NCBI RefSeq assembly: GCF_904848165.1
Contig: NZ_LR884459.1
Coordinates: forward strand, 3,162,001-3,226,000
Direction of reading: 5' to 3'
DNA from: Psychrobacter arenosus
GTDB lineage: Bacteria > Pseudomonadota > Gammaproteobacteria > Pseudomonadales > Moraxellaceae
Length of the DNA stretch: 64,000 nucleotides
The position numbers and the translations under genes are program-made. The notes beneath the pieces are model-generated. The model was not told the origin of the DNA, made no database searches, and saw only the letters and a program-made list of their open reading frames with translations. Of the stretch, positions 1-9,436 are shown piece after piece. Positions within the stretch are counted from its first letter, which is position 1. Each line of letters opens with the position of its first letter.

Positions 1-1056
1 CCGACAACAGCCGCTGCTCAGCCTAGCTTTCATGAGGTTTATGTCAACCCTTATGATGGTCAGATTATCGGTACGCGAAATAAAGACGAGTGGGCATGGC
101 GCAATACCATGTGGAAGGTATTTTGGCTGCACCGTGAGCTATTACTGGGTGATATTGGCCGCTTACTATTGGGTATCGTCGCGCTGATTTGGACTGTGAA
201 TTGCTTCATAGGGTTTTATTTAACCCTGCCACGCAGAGTGAAGAAGACTAGAAATAAACTTAATGAAAAGACACGTGCCTCTACTAAACGTTCCTCTATA
301 TTGAAACGTTGGCTACCCGCCTGGAAAATCCGTACCAAAACCAACCTTTTTAAATTTAATTATGATTTGCATCAAGCAGCAGGATTATGGCTATGGGGGC
401 TATTGTTCATCATTGCTTGGTCGAGTGTCAGTTTTAACTTACCTATGGCGTATCAACCGGTTATGCAAGCTGTGACGGGCTACGAGACCTGGCAGCAGCA
501 AGCGGCTAAACAACAGAGCGCACAAGCCAAGACAAGTGATATAACCATAGATAACGAGGCTATAAAGCCGACCGTAGGCACCGCCGTATTAAGCGAACAG
601 CAGGACTCAAGCTATGCCGTGACGAAGGTGAATAGTATTGCAACTTTAGGTGAAATGGCTAAGCAAGCGTCAGCCGAACATGGCGTCGCAGTGCAGCAAT
701 TGTTAGGTATGCGCTGGGTCAGCGAAGAGCAGCAATGGCAACTGCGCTTTCAAACCAATAAAGACGTGGGCACGCATGGTGGGGCGTCATCACTGACGGT
801 GGATGCAAAAACAGGGGAGATGGTGCGGGTCAACTTTGGCTATCAAGCCGCGTTTGGCAATAAGGTCGATCAGTGGCTTACGACCTTACATATGGGCCAT
901 CTTGGTCAGGGGGTCTGGCATTTACTCTACCAACTGCTGCTAGTCATAACAGGGTTAGCGGTGGCTTTATTAGGAATAACGGGGACTTATCTTTGGTTAA
1001 AAGGCCGCCAGCGCGCGCAAAAGCCGCAACGGGCTAAAAAAGCGCTCAAGCTTTAG
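1..1056 (+). CDS. PepSY-associated transmembrane protein (5' end outside window)
   Basis: The frame is open from base 1, so the first ATG in the window (109) is internal and the gene starts upstream. The visible part begins with a PepSY-like segment (VNPYDGQIIGTR), then FWLHRELLLG, a membrane helix, a basic cytoplasmic stretch, a second helix around LHQAAGLWLWG, a long periplasmic loop containing a second PepSY-like region (LTVDAKTGEMVRV), and a last helix pair near the C terminus. This order is typical of PiuB/PepSY-TM proteins, often linked to iron uptake or membrane ferric reduction; that role is family knowledge, not shown here. The tail is very basic (KGRQRAQKPQRAKKALKL). A TonB-receptor neighbour, if any, would lie upstream of the window. 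Confidence 0.8.
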   Translation, partial: PTTAAAQPSFHEVYVNPYDGQIIGTRNKDEWAWRNTMWKVFWLHRELLLGDIGRLLLGIVALIWTVNCFIGFYLTLPRRVKKTRNKLNEKTRASTKRSSILKRWLPAWKIRTKTNLFKFNYDLHQAAGLWLWGLLFIIAWSSVSFNLPMAYQPVMQAVTGYETWQQQAAKQQSAQAKTSDITIDNEAIKPTVGTAVLSEQQDSSYAVTKVNSIATLGEMAKQASAEHGVAVQQLLGMRWVSEEQQWQLRFQTNKDVGTHGGASSLTVDAKTGEMVRVNFGYQAAFGNKVDQWLTTLHMGHLGQGVWHLLYQLLLVITGLAVALLGITGTYLWLKGRQRAQKPQRAKKALKL

Positions 1057-1108
1057 GCCATTTGTATAAACCCATTATTTAACCTAAGAATCGGTTACCC
1101 TAAAAAGG

Positions 1109-1615
1109 TTACCAACGCGGTCCCCAAGGAGAGAAAGGCGCATAGCCATAGCGGCCGTAGCCCCAAGGATAAGGCGAGCTTAGCATAGACATATCGCGTT
1201 GGCGCAGGTAGTAATATTGACCTTGCGAATAGGCTTCTTCGAGCTTTTGAATGCCTTCTAGCGGGCACACCGGCTGCCAAGCGTAACCTTCACGACCCAG
1301 TTTATAAGCGGTCAGCTCAGTACAATAGCTTTTAAGCCCTTGCTGGCGTCCTGCTTCCCAAGCTGTCCGGGCTGGGCTACTGGCGGTAACTGTTGGGCAA
1401 GCAGCAATATATTGGCCAAAGTAAGCCCCTGAGCGGCCCACCATACCGTCTCTTTCCCCAATATCCTGCCAGTTGCCTTGCTGACATTGTTGGGCGGTAA
1501 TTTTAGGGGTCGTAGCACAGCCATTTAACATGAATAAGCTAGCAGCGAAGGTGATGGCTAGCCCGGATTTAACTGCTGTTTTAACTATTGGGGATGGCGA
1601 TAATAAAGGTTGCAT
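1109..1615 (-). CDS. DUF2799 lipoprotein
   Basis: A 168-residue predicted lipoprotein. The signal peptide ends in LNGC, with the lipidated cysteine at residue 33. The mature part has the C...W...G..DG pattern (WQDIGERDGMVGR) and evenly spaced cysteines typical of DUF2799, and the C terminus is rich in Tyr, Trp and Gly. I start at the ATG at 1615 because GGAG sits 8 bases upstream; the ATG at 1642 has no ribosome-binding site and would lengthen the signal peptide. It converges on the PepSY gene. Function is unknown; an envelope role is inferred from the lipobox. Confidence 0.75.
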   Translation of the reverse strand: MQPLLSPSPIVKTAVKSGLAITFAASLFMLNGCATTPKITAQQCQQGNWQDIGERDGMVGRSGAYFGQYIAACPTVTASSPARTAWEAGRQQGLKSYCTELTAYKLGREGYAWQPVCPLEGIQKLEEAYSQGQYYYLRQRDMSMLSSPYPWGYGRYGYAPFSPWGPRW

Positions 1616-1961
1616 AGCAGACTCCAATGCTGAGACGGTCATCTAGCTTTTAGTATAGCAGTTTCCAATGTCAAACTAGGCTTTGGCTACAACAATTCCC
1701 TCCTTAGTTAACCATTTATAGACAAGCTAGCCTAGATTTGCGTTAAAACCGAGACTGTGAGTTTGAGAGAAATTTTTTTCATAATCGTCAGTAGCCCATA
1801 TCTAATAGCGGCGTTTTTTGTTATTTTAATTAAGCACACCGTTAAGCCATAACAAAGTAGAACAATAGGATAAGTAGAAGCAATTTAACTTGGCATGAGT
1901 AAAATAAGCCGATTAGCTTTGCGTATAAATTAGGATGGGTTAAGACTTTGAGGGTCACGTT
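1616..1961. other. Divergent intergenic region
   Basis: An AT-rich spacer of about 350 bp between the divergent DUF2799 and parA-like genes. It must hold both promoters, but no convincing -35/-10 pair stands out. The only clear signal is GAGGG about 8 bases before the ATG at 1962. Confidence 0.4.
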
Positions 1962-2846
1962 ATGAAAACAGTATTGATTGCCAATCAAAAAGGCGGCTGC
2001 GGTAAGACCTCTATCGCTGTGACGCTGGCAACCGCACTGGCCAATCAAGGCCAAACTGTGGCATTAGCGGATGCTGATCCGCAGAAATCCAGCTTAGGTT
2101 GGCTCAAACGTCGTCCGGATACTGCCGCACCGATTATTGCGGTGGACTGGCGTGAAGAAGAAGATATTGGTGATTTGTCCAAAAAAGTCGCGCGCCAATT
2201 GGGTAAGCAAGACTGGCTAATTATTGATGCCCCCGGTTCTGTCAGTGCCGAGCGTGCTCAATCGTTAATTAGTGAAGCGCAAGCTATTCTAATCCCAGTT
2301 TTGCCTTCAGTTTACGATGCCGACAGTACCAAGCGTTTTTTGAAGTCGATCCAAGATATTAAGCGTATTCGTAAAGGTAAGGTAGAAATATATCTGCTCG
2401 CCAATCGTGTGCGGGCACAAAGCAGTAGCAGTCAACGTCTCAAACATTTCTTTGAAAATATTGGTCAACAGCCATTAGCTTGGCTGACGGAGCGCAGTTT
2501 TTATCCGCAATTGGCAGAGCAAGGTCTAGGGTTGTTTGATAAGACACAAAAGCCTTTCCGCGATGTGCAGGTACAATGGCAGCCTATATTGGATGCGCTG
2601 ATGCCTAAAGTGGCCAGTCTTTACCAAGCGACGCTCAAAGATGCTGTATTGCCGCCCGCTTTGGCGAAGTTAACCGAAGAAGCCACCCAGAATACGGCGG
2701 TAAATGACGCCAGTATCAAGTCAGTAGGGGTGACTAAAGCTAAAGTCAAAACGCATCTACCTAGTAAAAAAGCAGCGCAAGACACGCCTAAAAAGTCTGG
2801 TGGCAAAGCCCCTAAAAAGAAACAAGCCTCGAATTGGTATGAATAA
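1962..2846 (+). CDS. Orphan ParA/Soj-family ATPase
   Basis: A 294-residue P-loop ATPase of the ParA/MinD superfamily. It starts with the deviant Walker A motif KGGCGKT, including the signature lysine, at residues 10-16, followed by LADADPQKSS and then WLIIDAPGS as Walker B. ParA proteins bind ATP, dimerise and position DNA or protein cargo. No parB, HTH adaptor or replication gene is adjacent, so this is not an obvious partition locus. The last 35 or so residues are Lys-rich (KKSGGKAPKKKQ), which could bind nucleic acid or membrane (inference). The downstream gene lies about 150 bp away on the same strand. Confidence 0.82.
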   Translation: MKTVLIANQKGGCGKTSIAVTLATALANQGQTVALADADPQKSSLGWLKRRPDTAAPIIAVDWREEEDIGDLSKKVARQLGKQDWLIIDAPGSVSAERAQSLISEAQAILIPVLPSVYDADSTKRFLKSIQDIKRIRKGKVEIYLLANRVRAQSSSSQRLKHFFENIGQQPLAWLTERSFYPQLAEQGLGLFDKTQKPFRDVQVQWQPILDALMPKVASLYQATLKDAVLPPALAKLTEEATQNTAVNDASIKSVGVTKAKVKTHLPSKKAAQDTPKKSGGKAPKKKQASNWYE

Positions 2847-2995
2847 GCCGCTATAAAAGGTTTAGCGTGGTATTGCGGGAAGCTTTGTTATTGAATTCTT
2901 TATTATCCTACTTCCATTATCTAATTCTCTATTAGGTAAGTCGCCTAATTCCCCTAGCACGTGTTATTATCAGCGTTTTTTTGCGAGCCACTACT

Positions 2996-3544
2996 ATGGG
3001 CGTATGGATAGTCATTGCCATTATACTGTTTGTATTAGGTAGTATGATGGCGCTAAAGCCTAGCGGTATAGACATGCGCCTCGATACCTTGCGTATGACC
3101 GCACGTAAACTAGAGCTGAATCCTAAATTGGTCGCTTGCCCAGAGTGGGTGGCGGGTAAAGACGGTGAGTTTGGTCGCGGTATGATTGGCCAATATGGCG
3201 TAGTCTTAGACGGGGTTAAACTGCCGCACGCTCGCTATCAAGTGATTGACGGTCAGTGGCGTCCTGCTACGACTAAAAGTGATGATAAGACCAGTCCGTC
3301 ATTTGACCCACATTATGGTCTGGATAAAGTCGCGTTGGATTTGCCCGCTACGATTGAGCCTTTCGTCAAAGCCCTGACCACCCAAGCCAACAGCATCATC
3401 CTTTATTGGGAAGATATTGCTTACGTGCGTCCTATTACCAACCCGGCTTATAGTCGTAACAGTGTCGAGCCCGATTTGCTAGTGCTTAAAGCGCAATTGA
3501 TGCAGTGGGCGCAGCAATTACAGCAAGCCAGTAAGCCTCGTTAA
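2996..3544 (+). CDS. Conserved hypothetical membrane-anchored protein
   Basis: A 182-residue protein starting with a hydrophobic anchor (residues 1-20, VWIVIAIILFVLGSMMAL) followed by a soluble domain containing ELNPKLVACPEWV and GQYGVVLDG. An in-frame TTG at 2981 would add five residues; the ATG at 2996 is preferred, although neither start has a strong ribosome-binding site. I do not recognise a named domain. It may be cotranscribed with the ParA-like gene upstream, but this is only inferred from strand and spacing. Confidence 0.6.
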   Translation: MGVWIVIAIILFVLGSMMALKPSGIDMRLDTLRMTARKLELNPKLVACPEWVAGKDGEFGRGMIGQYGVVLDGVKLPHARYQVIDGQWRPATTKSDDKTSPSFDPHYGLDKVALDLPATIEPFVKALTTQANSIILYWEDIAYVRPITNPAYSRNSVEPDLLVLKAQLMQWAQQLQQASKPR

Positions 3545-3880
3545 TCCCTAAGCCCTTTAGCTTGGATTTTCGGCTAGCTAGAGCTTAGCAACCTACTGGT
3601 TTTAATATTCTATTAGTATAATAATAAGTGTACAGTTGTAGGCTGAATAGCTTATAGTTATAGGGTAGGCGGGTCGCAACCCTATCTATTTAAAGCCTAT
3701 TTTAGGGTTTCGTTTAGCGAATTTTACGTCTATTTTTGACGGGCTATTAGCCTCTATTGTACGGCTGCTAAGCTTAGTGCCCTTGATTTTTACAGTTGAC
3801 AGCCCAAGTGTAAGCAGTGTAACGTCATTACCCATTCTACCTTTCATTTCAATAAATTGAACATCACGGTGTCGTCTTCC
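3545..3880. other. Intergenic region upstream of topA
   Basis: A 336-bp AT-rich spacer. The only structure seen is a 7-bp inverted repeat, ATAGGGT/ACCCTAT (3660-3666 and 3679-3685), without a following T-run. No confident promoter was found for topA. Confidence 0.35.
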
Positions 3881-6520
3881 ATGGCAAAAACCACAAAAAA
3901 GAAAGCTGCAACTCCCGCAACCGGTAGCGCCAAAGGCAAAGCCCTAGTGATCGTAGAGTCACCAGCCAAAGCAAAAACAATTAATAAATATCTAGGCGAT
4001 AACTTCATTGTGCGCTCAAGTATCGGTCATGTCCGCGACTTGCCAGTGAGTGGCGCCAATAAAGCCAAAACCACAGCGAAAGATGAAACCTTATCTAAAG
4101 AAGAAAAAGCTCAGCAAGCCTTAGTCAGGCGTATGGGTGTAGACCCTGAGCATGGTTGGAAAGCGGTCTATGAAGTCCTGCCCAATAAAACGAAAGTAAT
4201 CAAAGAGCTTAAATCGCTAGCTAAAGACGCTGACCAAATCTATCTCGCAACGGATATGGATAGAGAAGGGGAAGCTATCGCTTGGCATCTGCGTGAAGTC
4301 ATCGGCGGTGATGACAGCAAGTATCAACGCGTGGTCTTTAACGAGATTACCAAGTCGGCTATCCAAAATGCTTTTAAAGAACCTGGCAAACTCGATATCG
4401 ATAGAGTTAATGCCCAGCAAGCACGTCGTTTCTTAGATAGAGTCGTCGGCTTTATGGTTTCGCCATTATTGTGGCAAAAGATTGCCCGTGGTCTGTCAGC
4501 AGGTCGCGTACAGTCGGTAGCGACTCGTCTCGTGGTTGAGCGTGAGCGTGAGATTCGCGCTTTTATTCCTGAAGAATACTGGCAGATTCATGCTGATAGC
4601 CATAGCACCAACGATAAAGCCGCGCAAAACATTCGTTTAGAAGCGCTAAAGCAGGCGGGCAAGACGCTTAAGTTGGTAAATAAAGAGCAGACAGATAAAG
4701 TCCTCGAAGTGCTTAAGTCGAATGACTATATTGTTAAAGCGCGTGAAGAAAAGCCCACCCAGTCGCGTCCAAGTGCGCCGTTCATTACCTCGACTTTGCA
4801 ACAAGCCGCCAGTACGCGTTTAGGTTTCTCCGTTAAAAAGACTATGATTCTCGCGCAGCGTCTCTATGAAGCCGGTCATATTACTTATATGCGTACCGAT
4901 TCAACGTTTTTATCAGGCGATGCTTTAGCCCGTGTGCGTAACCATATTGAAGATAATTTCGGCACAAAATATGTGCCAGAAAAGCCTAACTTCTATGGTA
5001 ATAAACAAAACGCGCAAGAAGCGCATGAGGCAATTCGTCCTTCCAACGTAGACTTAAAATCGACTCAACTGAAAGGCGTAGAGCGCGATGCCATTCGTCT
5101 TTACGAATTGATTTGGCGTCAATTTGTGGCGTGCCAGATGCCACCGGCTAAATATTTATCAGTGACGCTAACCGTTGAAGCGGGTGACGTTGAGCTGAAA
5201 GCCCGTGGCCGTACTATGACCTTTGAAGGTTATACTAAGGTAATGCCGCCGGCGAAGAATGACGATACTTTACTGCCGGACGTTAAAGAGGGCGAGAAGC
5301 TAGCATTAGATAAGCTTGATCCGAGTCAGCATTTCACCAAGCCACCAGCACGCTTTACTGAAGCTAGCCTAGTTAAAGAGCTTGAGAAAAAGGGTATTGG
5401 CCGTCCTTCGACCTATGCTGCGATTATCTCGACCATCCAAGACCGTGGTTATGTGAAGCTAGAGAATAAGCGTCTGTTCGCTGAAAAAATGGGCGATATC
5501 GTCACCGATAGACTGACGGAAAGTTTCCCAGACTTGATGGACTATGCCTTTACTGCAGGTCTGGAAGACAAGCTCGATCATGTGGCAGACGGCGATCAAG
5601 ATTGGAAAGATGTGCTAGACAATTTCTACGGTGAGTTTAAGGTCAAGCTTGACCATGCCAAAGATTCAGATGGCATGCGTCCGAATGACCCGACCGATGT
5701 GCCGGATGTGCATTGCGACTTATGCGAGCGTCCGATGCAGTTGCGTACTGGCTCAACCGGGGTATTCTTAGGCTGTACGGGTTATAACTTACCGCCAAAA
5801 GAGCGTTGTAAAGGCACCAAAAACTTGATGCCGGTCGAAGCTTTTGCCAACCTCGATGAAGGCGAGAGCGATGAGGTAGCAGAAGTCCGTGACCTAATGG
5901 AGAAAAAACGCTGTCCAAAATGTGATACCGCGATGGATGGCTACATCGTCGATGGCGGCCTAAAACTGCATATCTGTGGTAATAACCCAGACTGTGATGG
6001 CTATGTGCTGGAAGAAGGTAAGTTTGAAGTGCCAGGCTCAGACGCACCGACGATCGACTGTAATAAATGCGATGGTCAGATGGCACTCAAGACCGGTCGC
6101 TTTGGCCCTTACTTCGCTTGTGATAAATGTGACAATACCCGCAAGGTGCTAAAGACGGGCGAACCTGCGCCACCGCGTATGGACCCTATCGACTTGCCAG
6201 AGCTAAAGTCGCAAAAGCATGAAGACCATTTCATATTACGCGAAGGGGCTGCTGGTCTGTTCTTAGCGGCTTCTAAGTTTCCAAAAGTCCGTGAAACTCG
6301 CGCGCCTAAGTTAGCTGAGCTGCGTGAGATTAAAGAAAAAATGGACGAGAAATTCCAGTATTTATTTAAAGGACCGGATGAAGATCCAGACGGCAATGCC
6401 ACTATCTTACGTTGGTCTCGCAAGAAAAAAGAGCAGTATATCGGTTCTGAGAATGCTAAGACTGGTAAAGCTACTCGTTGGGGCGTGTACTGGCGCAATG
6501 GTAAATGGATAGAAGAATAA
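3881..6520 (+). CDS. topA: DNA topoisomerase I
   Basis: Type IA topoisomerase of 879 residues, which relaxes negative supercoils by transient single-strand cleavage. The Toprim domain opens with [20 protein letters not shown] and carries the acidic metal site [15 protein letters not shown]. The catalytic tyrosine is in ITYMRTDS (Tyr336 from this start). Three C-terminal C4 zinc-finger modules follow (CDLC..., CPKC..., CNKC...CDKC), as in the E. coli enzyme, and then a basic tail. The ATG at 3881 begins [11 protein letters not shown] and places the Toprim motif correctly; an in-frame TTG at 3857 would add only an unsupported NITVSSS stretch. A strong terminator follows. Confidence 0.96.
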   Translation: MAKTTKKKAATPATGSAKGKALVIVESPAKAKTINKYLGDNFIVRSSIGHVRDLPVSGANKAKTTAKDETLSKEEKAQQALVRRMGVDPEHGWKAVYEVLPNKTKVIKELKSLAKDADQIYLATDMDREGEAIAWHLREVIGGDDSKYQRVVFNEITKSAIQNAFKEPGKLDIDRVNAQQARRFLDRVVGFMVSPLLWQKIARGLSAGRVQSVATRLVVEREREIRAFIPEEYWQIHADSHSTNDKAAQNIRLEALKQAGKTLKLVNKEQTDKVLEVLKSNDYIVKAREEKPTQSRPSAPFITSTLQQAASTRLGFSVKKTMILAQRLYEAGHITYMRTDSTFLSGDALARVRNHIEDNFGTKYVPEKPNFYGNKQNAQEAHEAIRPSNVDLKSTQLKGVERDAIRLYELIWRQFVACQMPPAKYLSVTLTVEAGDVELKARGRTMTFEGYTKVMPPAKNDDTLLPDVKEGEKLALDKLDPSQHFTKPPARFTEASLVKELEKKGIGRPSTYAAIISTIQDRGYVKLENKRLFAEKMGDIVTDRLTESFPDLMDYAFTAGLEDKLDHVADGDQDWKDVLDNFYGEFKVKLDHAKDSDGMRPNDPTDVPDVHCDLCERPMQLRTGSTGVFLGCTGYNLPPKERCKGTKNLMPVEAFANLDEGESDEVAEVRDLMEKKRCPKCDTAMDGYIVDGGLKLHICGNNPDCDGYVLEEGKFEVPGSDAPTIDCNKCDGQMALKTGRFGPYFACDKCDNTRKVLKTGEPAPPRMDPIDLPELKSQKHEDHFILREGAAGLFLAASKFPKVRETRAPKLAELREIKEKMDEKFQYLFKGPDEDPDGNATILRWSRKKKEQYIGSENAKTGKATRWGVYWRNGKWIEE

Positions 6521-6582
6521 CGCTAGTTAAGTTTTCATATTAGCGTTAAAACTATTTATCTTATCCCTTATCTTATAGCTAT

Positions 6583-6619
6583 AAAAAAGCCCCTAAATTT
6601 AAATTAGGGGCTTTTTTTA
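6583..6619. terminator. Bidirectional terminator between topA and sodC
   Basis: A 9-bp stem, AGCCCCTAA/TTAGGGGCT (6588-6596 and 6604-6612), with a 7-base loop, A-run on the left and T-run on the right. It can serve topA (+) and sodC (-). Confidence 0.85.
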
Positions 6620-6662
6620 TGCTTGTACTTAAATTACTTAACCTATCTCTAAGGCAGTAGTC

Positions 6663-7220
6663 TTATTTCTTTTCGATGATACCGCAAGCTACACGGTCAC
6701 CTGAACCACCAGAAGGCTGCGTCATGTAGTCATCAGCACCGGCATGGACGACAAAGGCGCGACGATAGATACTAGTGTCCCCCGCCATTGCCGCTGAAAT
6801 GCCTTTTTTCACATAGTTAACCGTAGCAATACCTTGCTCATTAGCGGTTAGGTTCGGTAAATCACCAGCGTGGCTAGCTGCGTCATCTGGGTTACCATGC
6901 GGTTGATTCATAGGGTTAAAGTGACCACCGGCGGCTTTGGCCATATTGGCACAGCTGCCGGTTTCATGGATATGCAATGCTACCGTAGTACCTGGCTTTA
7001 AACCCATTAGCTTACCGTAAACTTGGACACCTTCGTCCACTGGACGTAGGAACAATTGACCGACTTCACGGTTGCTACCATCTACAGTAGTAATGACAGA
7101 CTTCATGACCGGTTGGTTAAGCGGGTTACCTGTTTTTAACTGAGCTTGTGTGCTCTGACAGCCTGATAATGCTAGGCCTGATGCGAATAAGACAGAAGTA
7201 GCCATTAGTAATTTTTTCAT
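6663..7220 (-). CDS. sodC: Superoxide dismutase [Cu-Zn], lipoprotein form
   Basis: A 185-residue Cu/Zn superoxide dismutase that converts superoxide to peroxide and oxygen in the envelope. The metal ligands are visible: HIHETGSC (copper histidines and the disulfide cysteine), GGHFNP, HGNPDDAASHAGDLPN (zinc loop with bridging His) and VVHAGADDY. The second disulfide cysteine is in DRVACGII. The signal peptide ends in LSGC (Cys21), so the protein should be a lipoprotein. I start at the ATG at 7220, 6-7 bases after GGAG; the in-frame TTG at 7232 overlaps that site and is rejected. Confidence 0.94.
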   Translation of the reverse strand: MKKLLMATSVLFASGLALSGCQSTQAQLKTGNPLNQPVMKSVITTVDGSNREVGQLFLRPVDEGVQVYGKLMGLKPGTTVALHIHETGSCANMAKAAGGHFNPMNQPHGNPDDAASHAGDLPNLTANEQGIATVNYVKKGISAAMAGDTSIYRRAFVVHAGADDYMTQPSGGSGDRVACGIIEKK

Positions 7221-7697
7221 TATTATCTCCAATAATCGTTATTAATTTAAAAGGGCAGTCAACCTAAAATAGAGTAGATAGCCAAACTTAAGCAAAACAA
7301 AAAAAGATAAGATAAAAGCAGTGAATTAAGCTATTTATTACTTATATCTCAGCTAAGCTCTTAACTAATATCTTATCTAGTCTCGATTTTCGTTATGTTT
7401 TTAGTATAGCGACATGCCCTTAAGGTTTATTCATCAAAAGCGCAACAAAGCGTTAATATATGTAATTCATTGATAAGTGAAGTAATCGTGACAGCGAGAA
7501 AGTTTAGTAGAGCCGTAAACCTCAAGCTGTCTATGCAGAAAATATTTGGGAGTTGCAAGCCGTCTTTCTATTTACTAACAATCGCTTACTGGAAGATTAC
7601 GAAAATGGGTAGCACTTAGAGAGTCAGGACAATAAACTAAGCGGGTCTTGAAGAAAACTATAACTAACTTATTAATTAACTTATTAGGAGTCATTCT
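7221..7697. other. Intergenic region upstream of sodC and the secreted unknown
   Basis: 477 bp of AT-rich DNA between divergent genes. It should contain both promoters. I find no repeat, long hairpin or ORF with a ribosome-binding site in it. Confidence 0.35.
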
Positions 7698-8120
7698 ATG
7701 CGTAACTTGATTAAATTATCTGTTTCTACTCTAGCTCTAACCGGTATGATGATGTTGGGCGCCACCACAGCCTCAGCTGATACGCAAACGGGTGATTTAC
7801 ACTATAATTCTGATTGCGGTGTCAAAGAATTACGTATGTCTAAGGGCAGCTATAACGTGAATCGTGCTGGCGCTATCAAAGGCAGCAAGTATTGCGAATA
7901 CCAGTTCTATGCCAAAAAAGGCCAAAAGGTTAGCGCCACGCTAGTCGGTAGCGAGGACTTATACCCTATGCTCTATAGTGATGATTCACAAAACTTGAGC
8001 AGTGAAGCGGTGACATTAGATAAGACCGGTGAGCATACTATTCGCGTGTTACAGCCACGCAACCAAGCGCGCGAAGGTAATACGCCAAAGCCTTACTATA
8101 TGACGGTTACTATTAAATAA
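7698..8120 (+). CDS. Secreted hypothetical protein
   Basis: A 140-residue protein with a clear Sec signal peptide (basic start, hydrophobic core, ATTASA before Asp-Thr). The mature part is about 112 residues, has two cysteines that could pair, and ends in alternating strands (GEHTIRVLQ, YYMTVTIK) resembling the small beta-sandwich of pre-peptidase C-terminal (PPC-like) domains. The resemblance is by eye and weak. AGGAG lies 8 bases before the ATG and a terminator follows at once, so it is monocistronic. Function unknown; periplasmic or secreted location is inferred. Confidence 0.7.
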   Translation: MRNLIKLSVSTLALTGMMMLGATTASADTQTGDLHYNSDCGVKELRMSKGSYNVNRAGAIKGSKYCEYQFYAKKGQKVSATLVGSEDLYPMLYSDDSQNLSSEAVTLDKTGEHTIRVLQPRNQAREGNTPKPYYMTVTIK

Positions 8121-8173
8121 GTTGATAGATTAAACAGGTCTATATTAGCTTTTACAGTTTGAATGGTATGAGA

Positions 8174-8203
8174 AAGCCGAGCATTGATTGCTCGGTTTTT
8201 TTG
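8174..8203 (+). terminator. Terminator after the secreted unknown
   Basis: A CCGAGC/GCTCGG stem (8177-8182 and 8190-8195) with a 7-base loop, followed by a run of seven T. Confidence 0.8.
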
Positions 8204-8341
8204 TATTTATAGTAGGTACATTTATAGCAGAGAACATAATAAAAATTTATAATTCACGCCTCTAGTAAAAATTATTGTATGGTAATAGCCTAAAAAGAGA
8301 GAGTAATTAGGTTGAAACAGACCCTAAATAAGGAGCGGTGA

Positions 8342-9301
8342 ATGGCCGTCGATTTTACCTATCCCAAGCGCTCTAGTATGCCAGAGCCATCTTCTCATTT
8401 AAGCCGTCACTCAAATGATTTGATTAGCGCCAATCCCGATGGCCCACAAGCCCAACTTATATCGCAGCGTGTCGGTAATTTTGAGCAATTTACTAATTTA
8501 GGAAAGCTGTCTTTAGGCCGGCTTATGCCCTATTCATTAGGAGGCATTTTGCTAATTTTTGTATTTGCAGGCAATATTTGGGTGATCGGCATTTTGCTAT
8601 TGTTAATAGGTGCTGCAGCCGTTTGGCTAATGAAACATAAAAAAGGCCATAAGCAACGCCTTGACTTTATCTTAGCAACCCCATTCCCGTCAGAGCTATG
8701 GCAAAGCCAAAATCTTAAAAAGTTAAATCTATCTGTCTCTGAACGCGCAATGGTCAATGAGGGTCTGCGAGACTTCTTTTTATTAAATGCACTCAAACCC
8801 AAAAAGCCCCTTTGTATGCCCTCTAAATACGTCGATGAGCTTTGGCATGCGTTTATCTTAGATACTAGAAATTATCAAAAATACTGCCAATCTGCTTTTG
8901 GTAAACCGCTGCATCATATTCCTGATTACGCCTTCACTGATCGCCAACGCAACGTAAAAATGTATACTTATCAGGCTGCCTGTCAACTGCATGGTATCCA
9001 TCCTGCCACTCCTGAGGGCCGCATACCGAGGCTGTTCGGTGTGGATAGCGTGATTGCACAGCGTCTATCGGGTCTAGCGATGCCATTGACCTTATGGGCA
9101 CTGATTCAAGAGCTAAGCCAAAGTTATCAAGACTGGTATCTGACTGTCATTGGTGAGAAAGCCAATAATCTGGATGTAGATGTTGAGGTTGATATCACTG
9201 AAGATGGTGACGCTACATGTGGTAGTAGTGACAGTGGTGGTGGAGATGCCGGTGGAGATGGCGGGAGCAGTTGTAGCAGCTGCGGTAGTGGTGGTGATTA
9301 A
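8342..9301 (+). CDS. GRDP-like protein with Gly/Ser/Cys-rich tail
   Basis: A 319-residue protein. Residues 1-55 are polar. A hydrophobic hairpin follows at about 60-100 (SLGGILLIFVFAGNIWVIGILLLLIGAA, split here as two helices). The central domain contains VDELWHAFILDT and YQKYCQSAFGK, which match the glycine-rich-domain-protein-like family (GRDP-like, first described in plants) by pattern. The C terminus is an acidic segment (VDVDVEVDITEDGD) followed by about 30 residues of Gly, Ser and paired Cys (SCSSCGSGGD). Such tails also occur in TIGR04222-type bacterial membrane proteins. The start has AGGAG upstream. It stands alone between terminators. Function unknown. Confidence 0.75.
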   Translation: MAVDFTYPKRSSMPEPSSHLSRHSNDLISANPDGPQAQLISQRVGNFEQFTNLGKLSLGRLMPYSLGGILLIFVFAGNIWVIGILLLLIGAAAVWLMKHKKGHKQRLDFILATPFPSELWQSQNLKKLNLSVSERAMVNEGLRDFFLLNALKPKKPLCMPSKYVDELWHAFILDTRNYQKYCQSAFGKPLHHIPDYAFTDRQRNVKMYTYQAACQLHGIHPATPEGRIPRLFGVDSVIAQRLSGLAMPLTLWALIQELSQSYQDWYLTVIGEKANNLDVDVEVDITEDGDATCGSSDSGGGDAGGDGGSSCSSCGSGGD

Positions 9302-9370
9302 ATCCAGATGCTTTCTTATTTTTATCTTAATTTAGGACGCCACGATTTGCTTTTATAAAGTCAAAACCAA

Positions 9371-9402
9371 AAAAACCGCCCCAATAAATGGAGCGGTTTT
9401 TT
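9371..9402. terminator. Terminator between the GRDP-like gene and lon
   Basis: An ACCGCCCC/GGAGCGGT stem with one G-U pair and a 7-base loop, A-run before and T-run after, so it works on both strands. Confidence 0.8.
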
Positions 9403-9436
9403 AGTGAATAAGTACGGGTTTAGTGTCAGACTAAGC

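Noticed and set aside
5643-6086. 147-codon ORF antisense to topA
   Set aside because: It lies wholly within topA's zinc-finger region on the other strand, with no ribosome-binding site and a composition reflecting topA codons.
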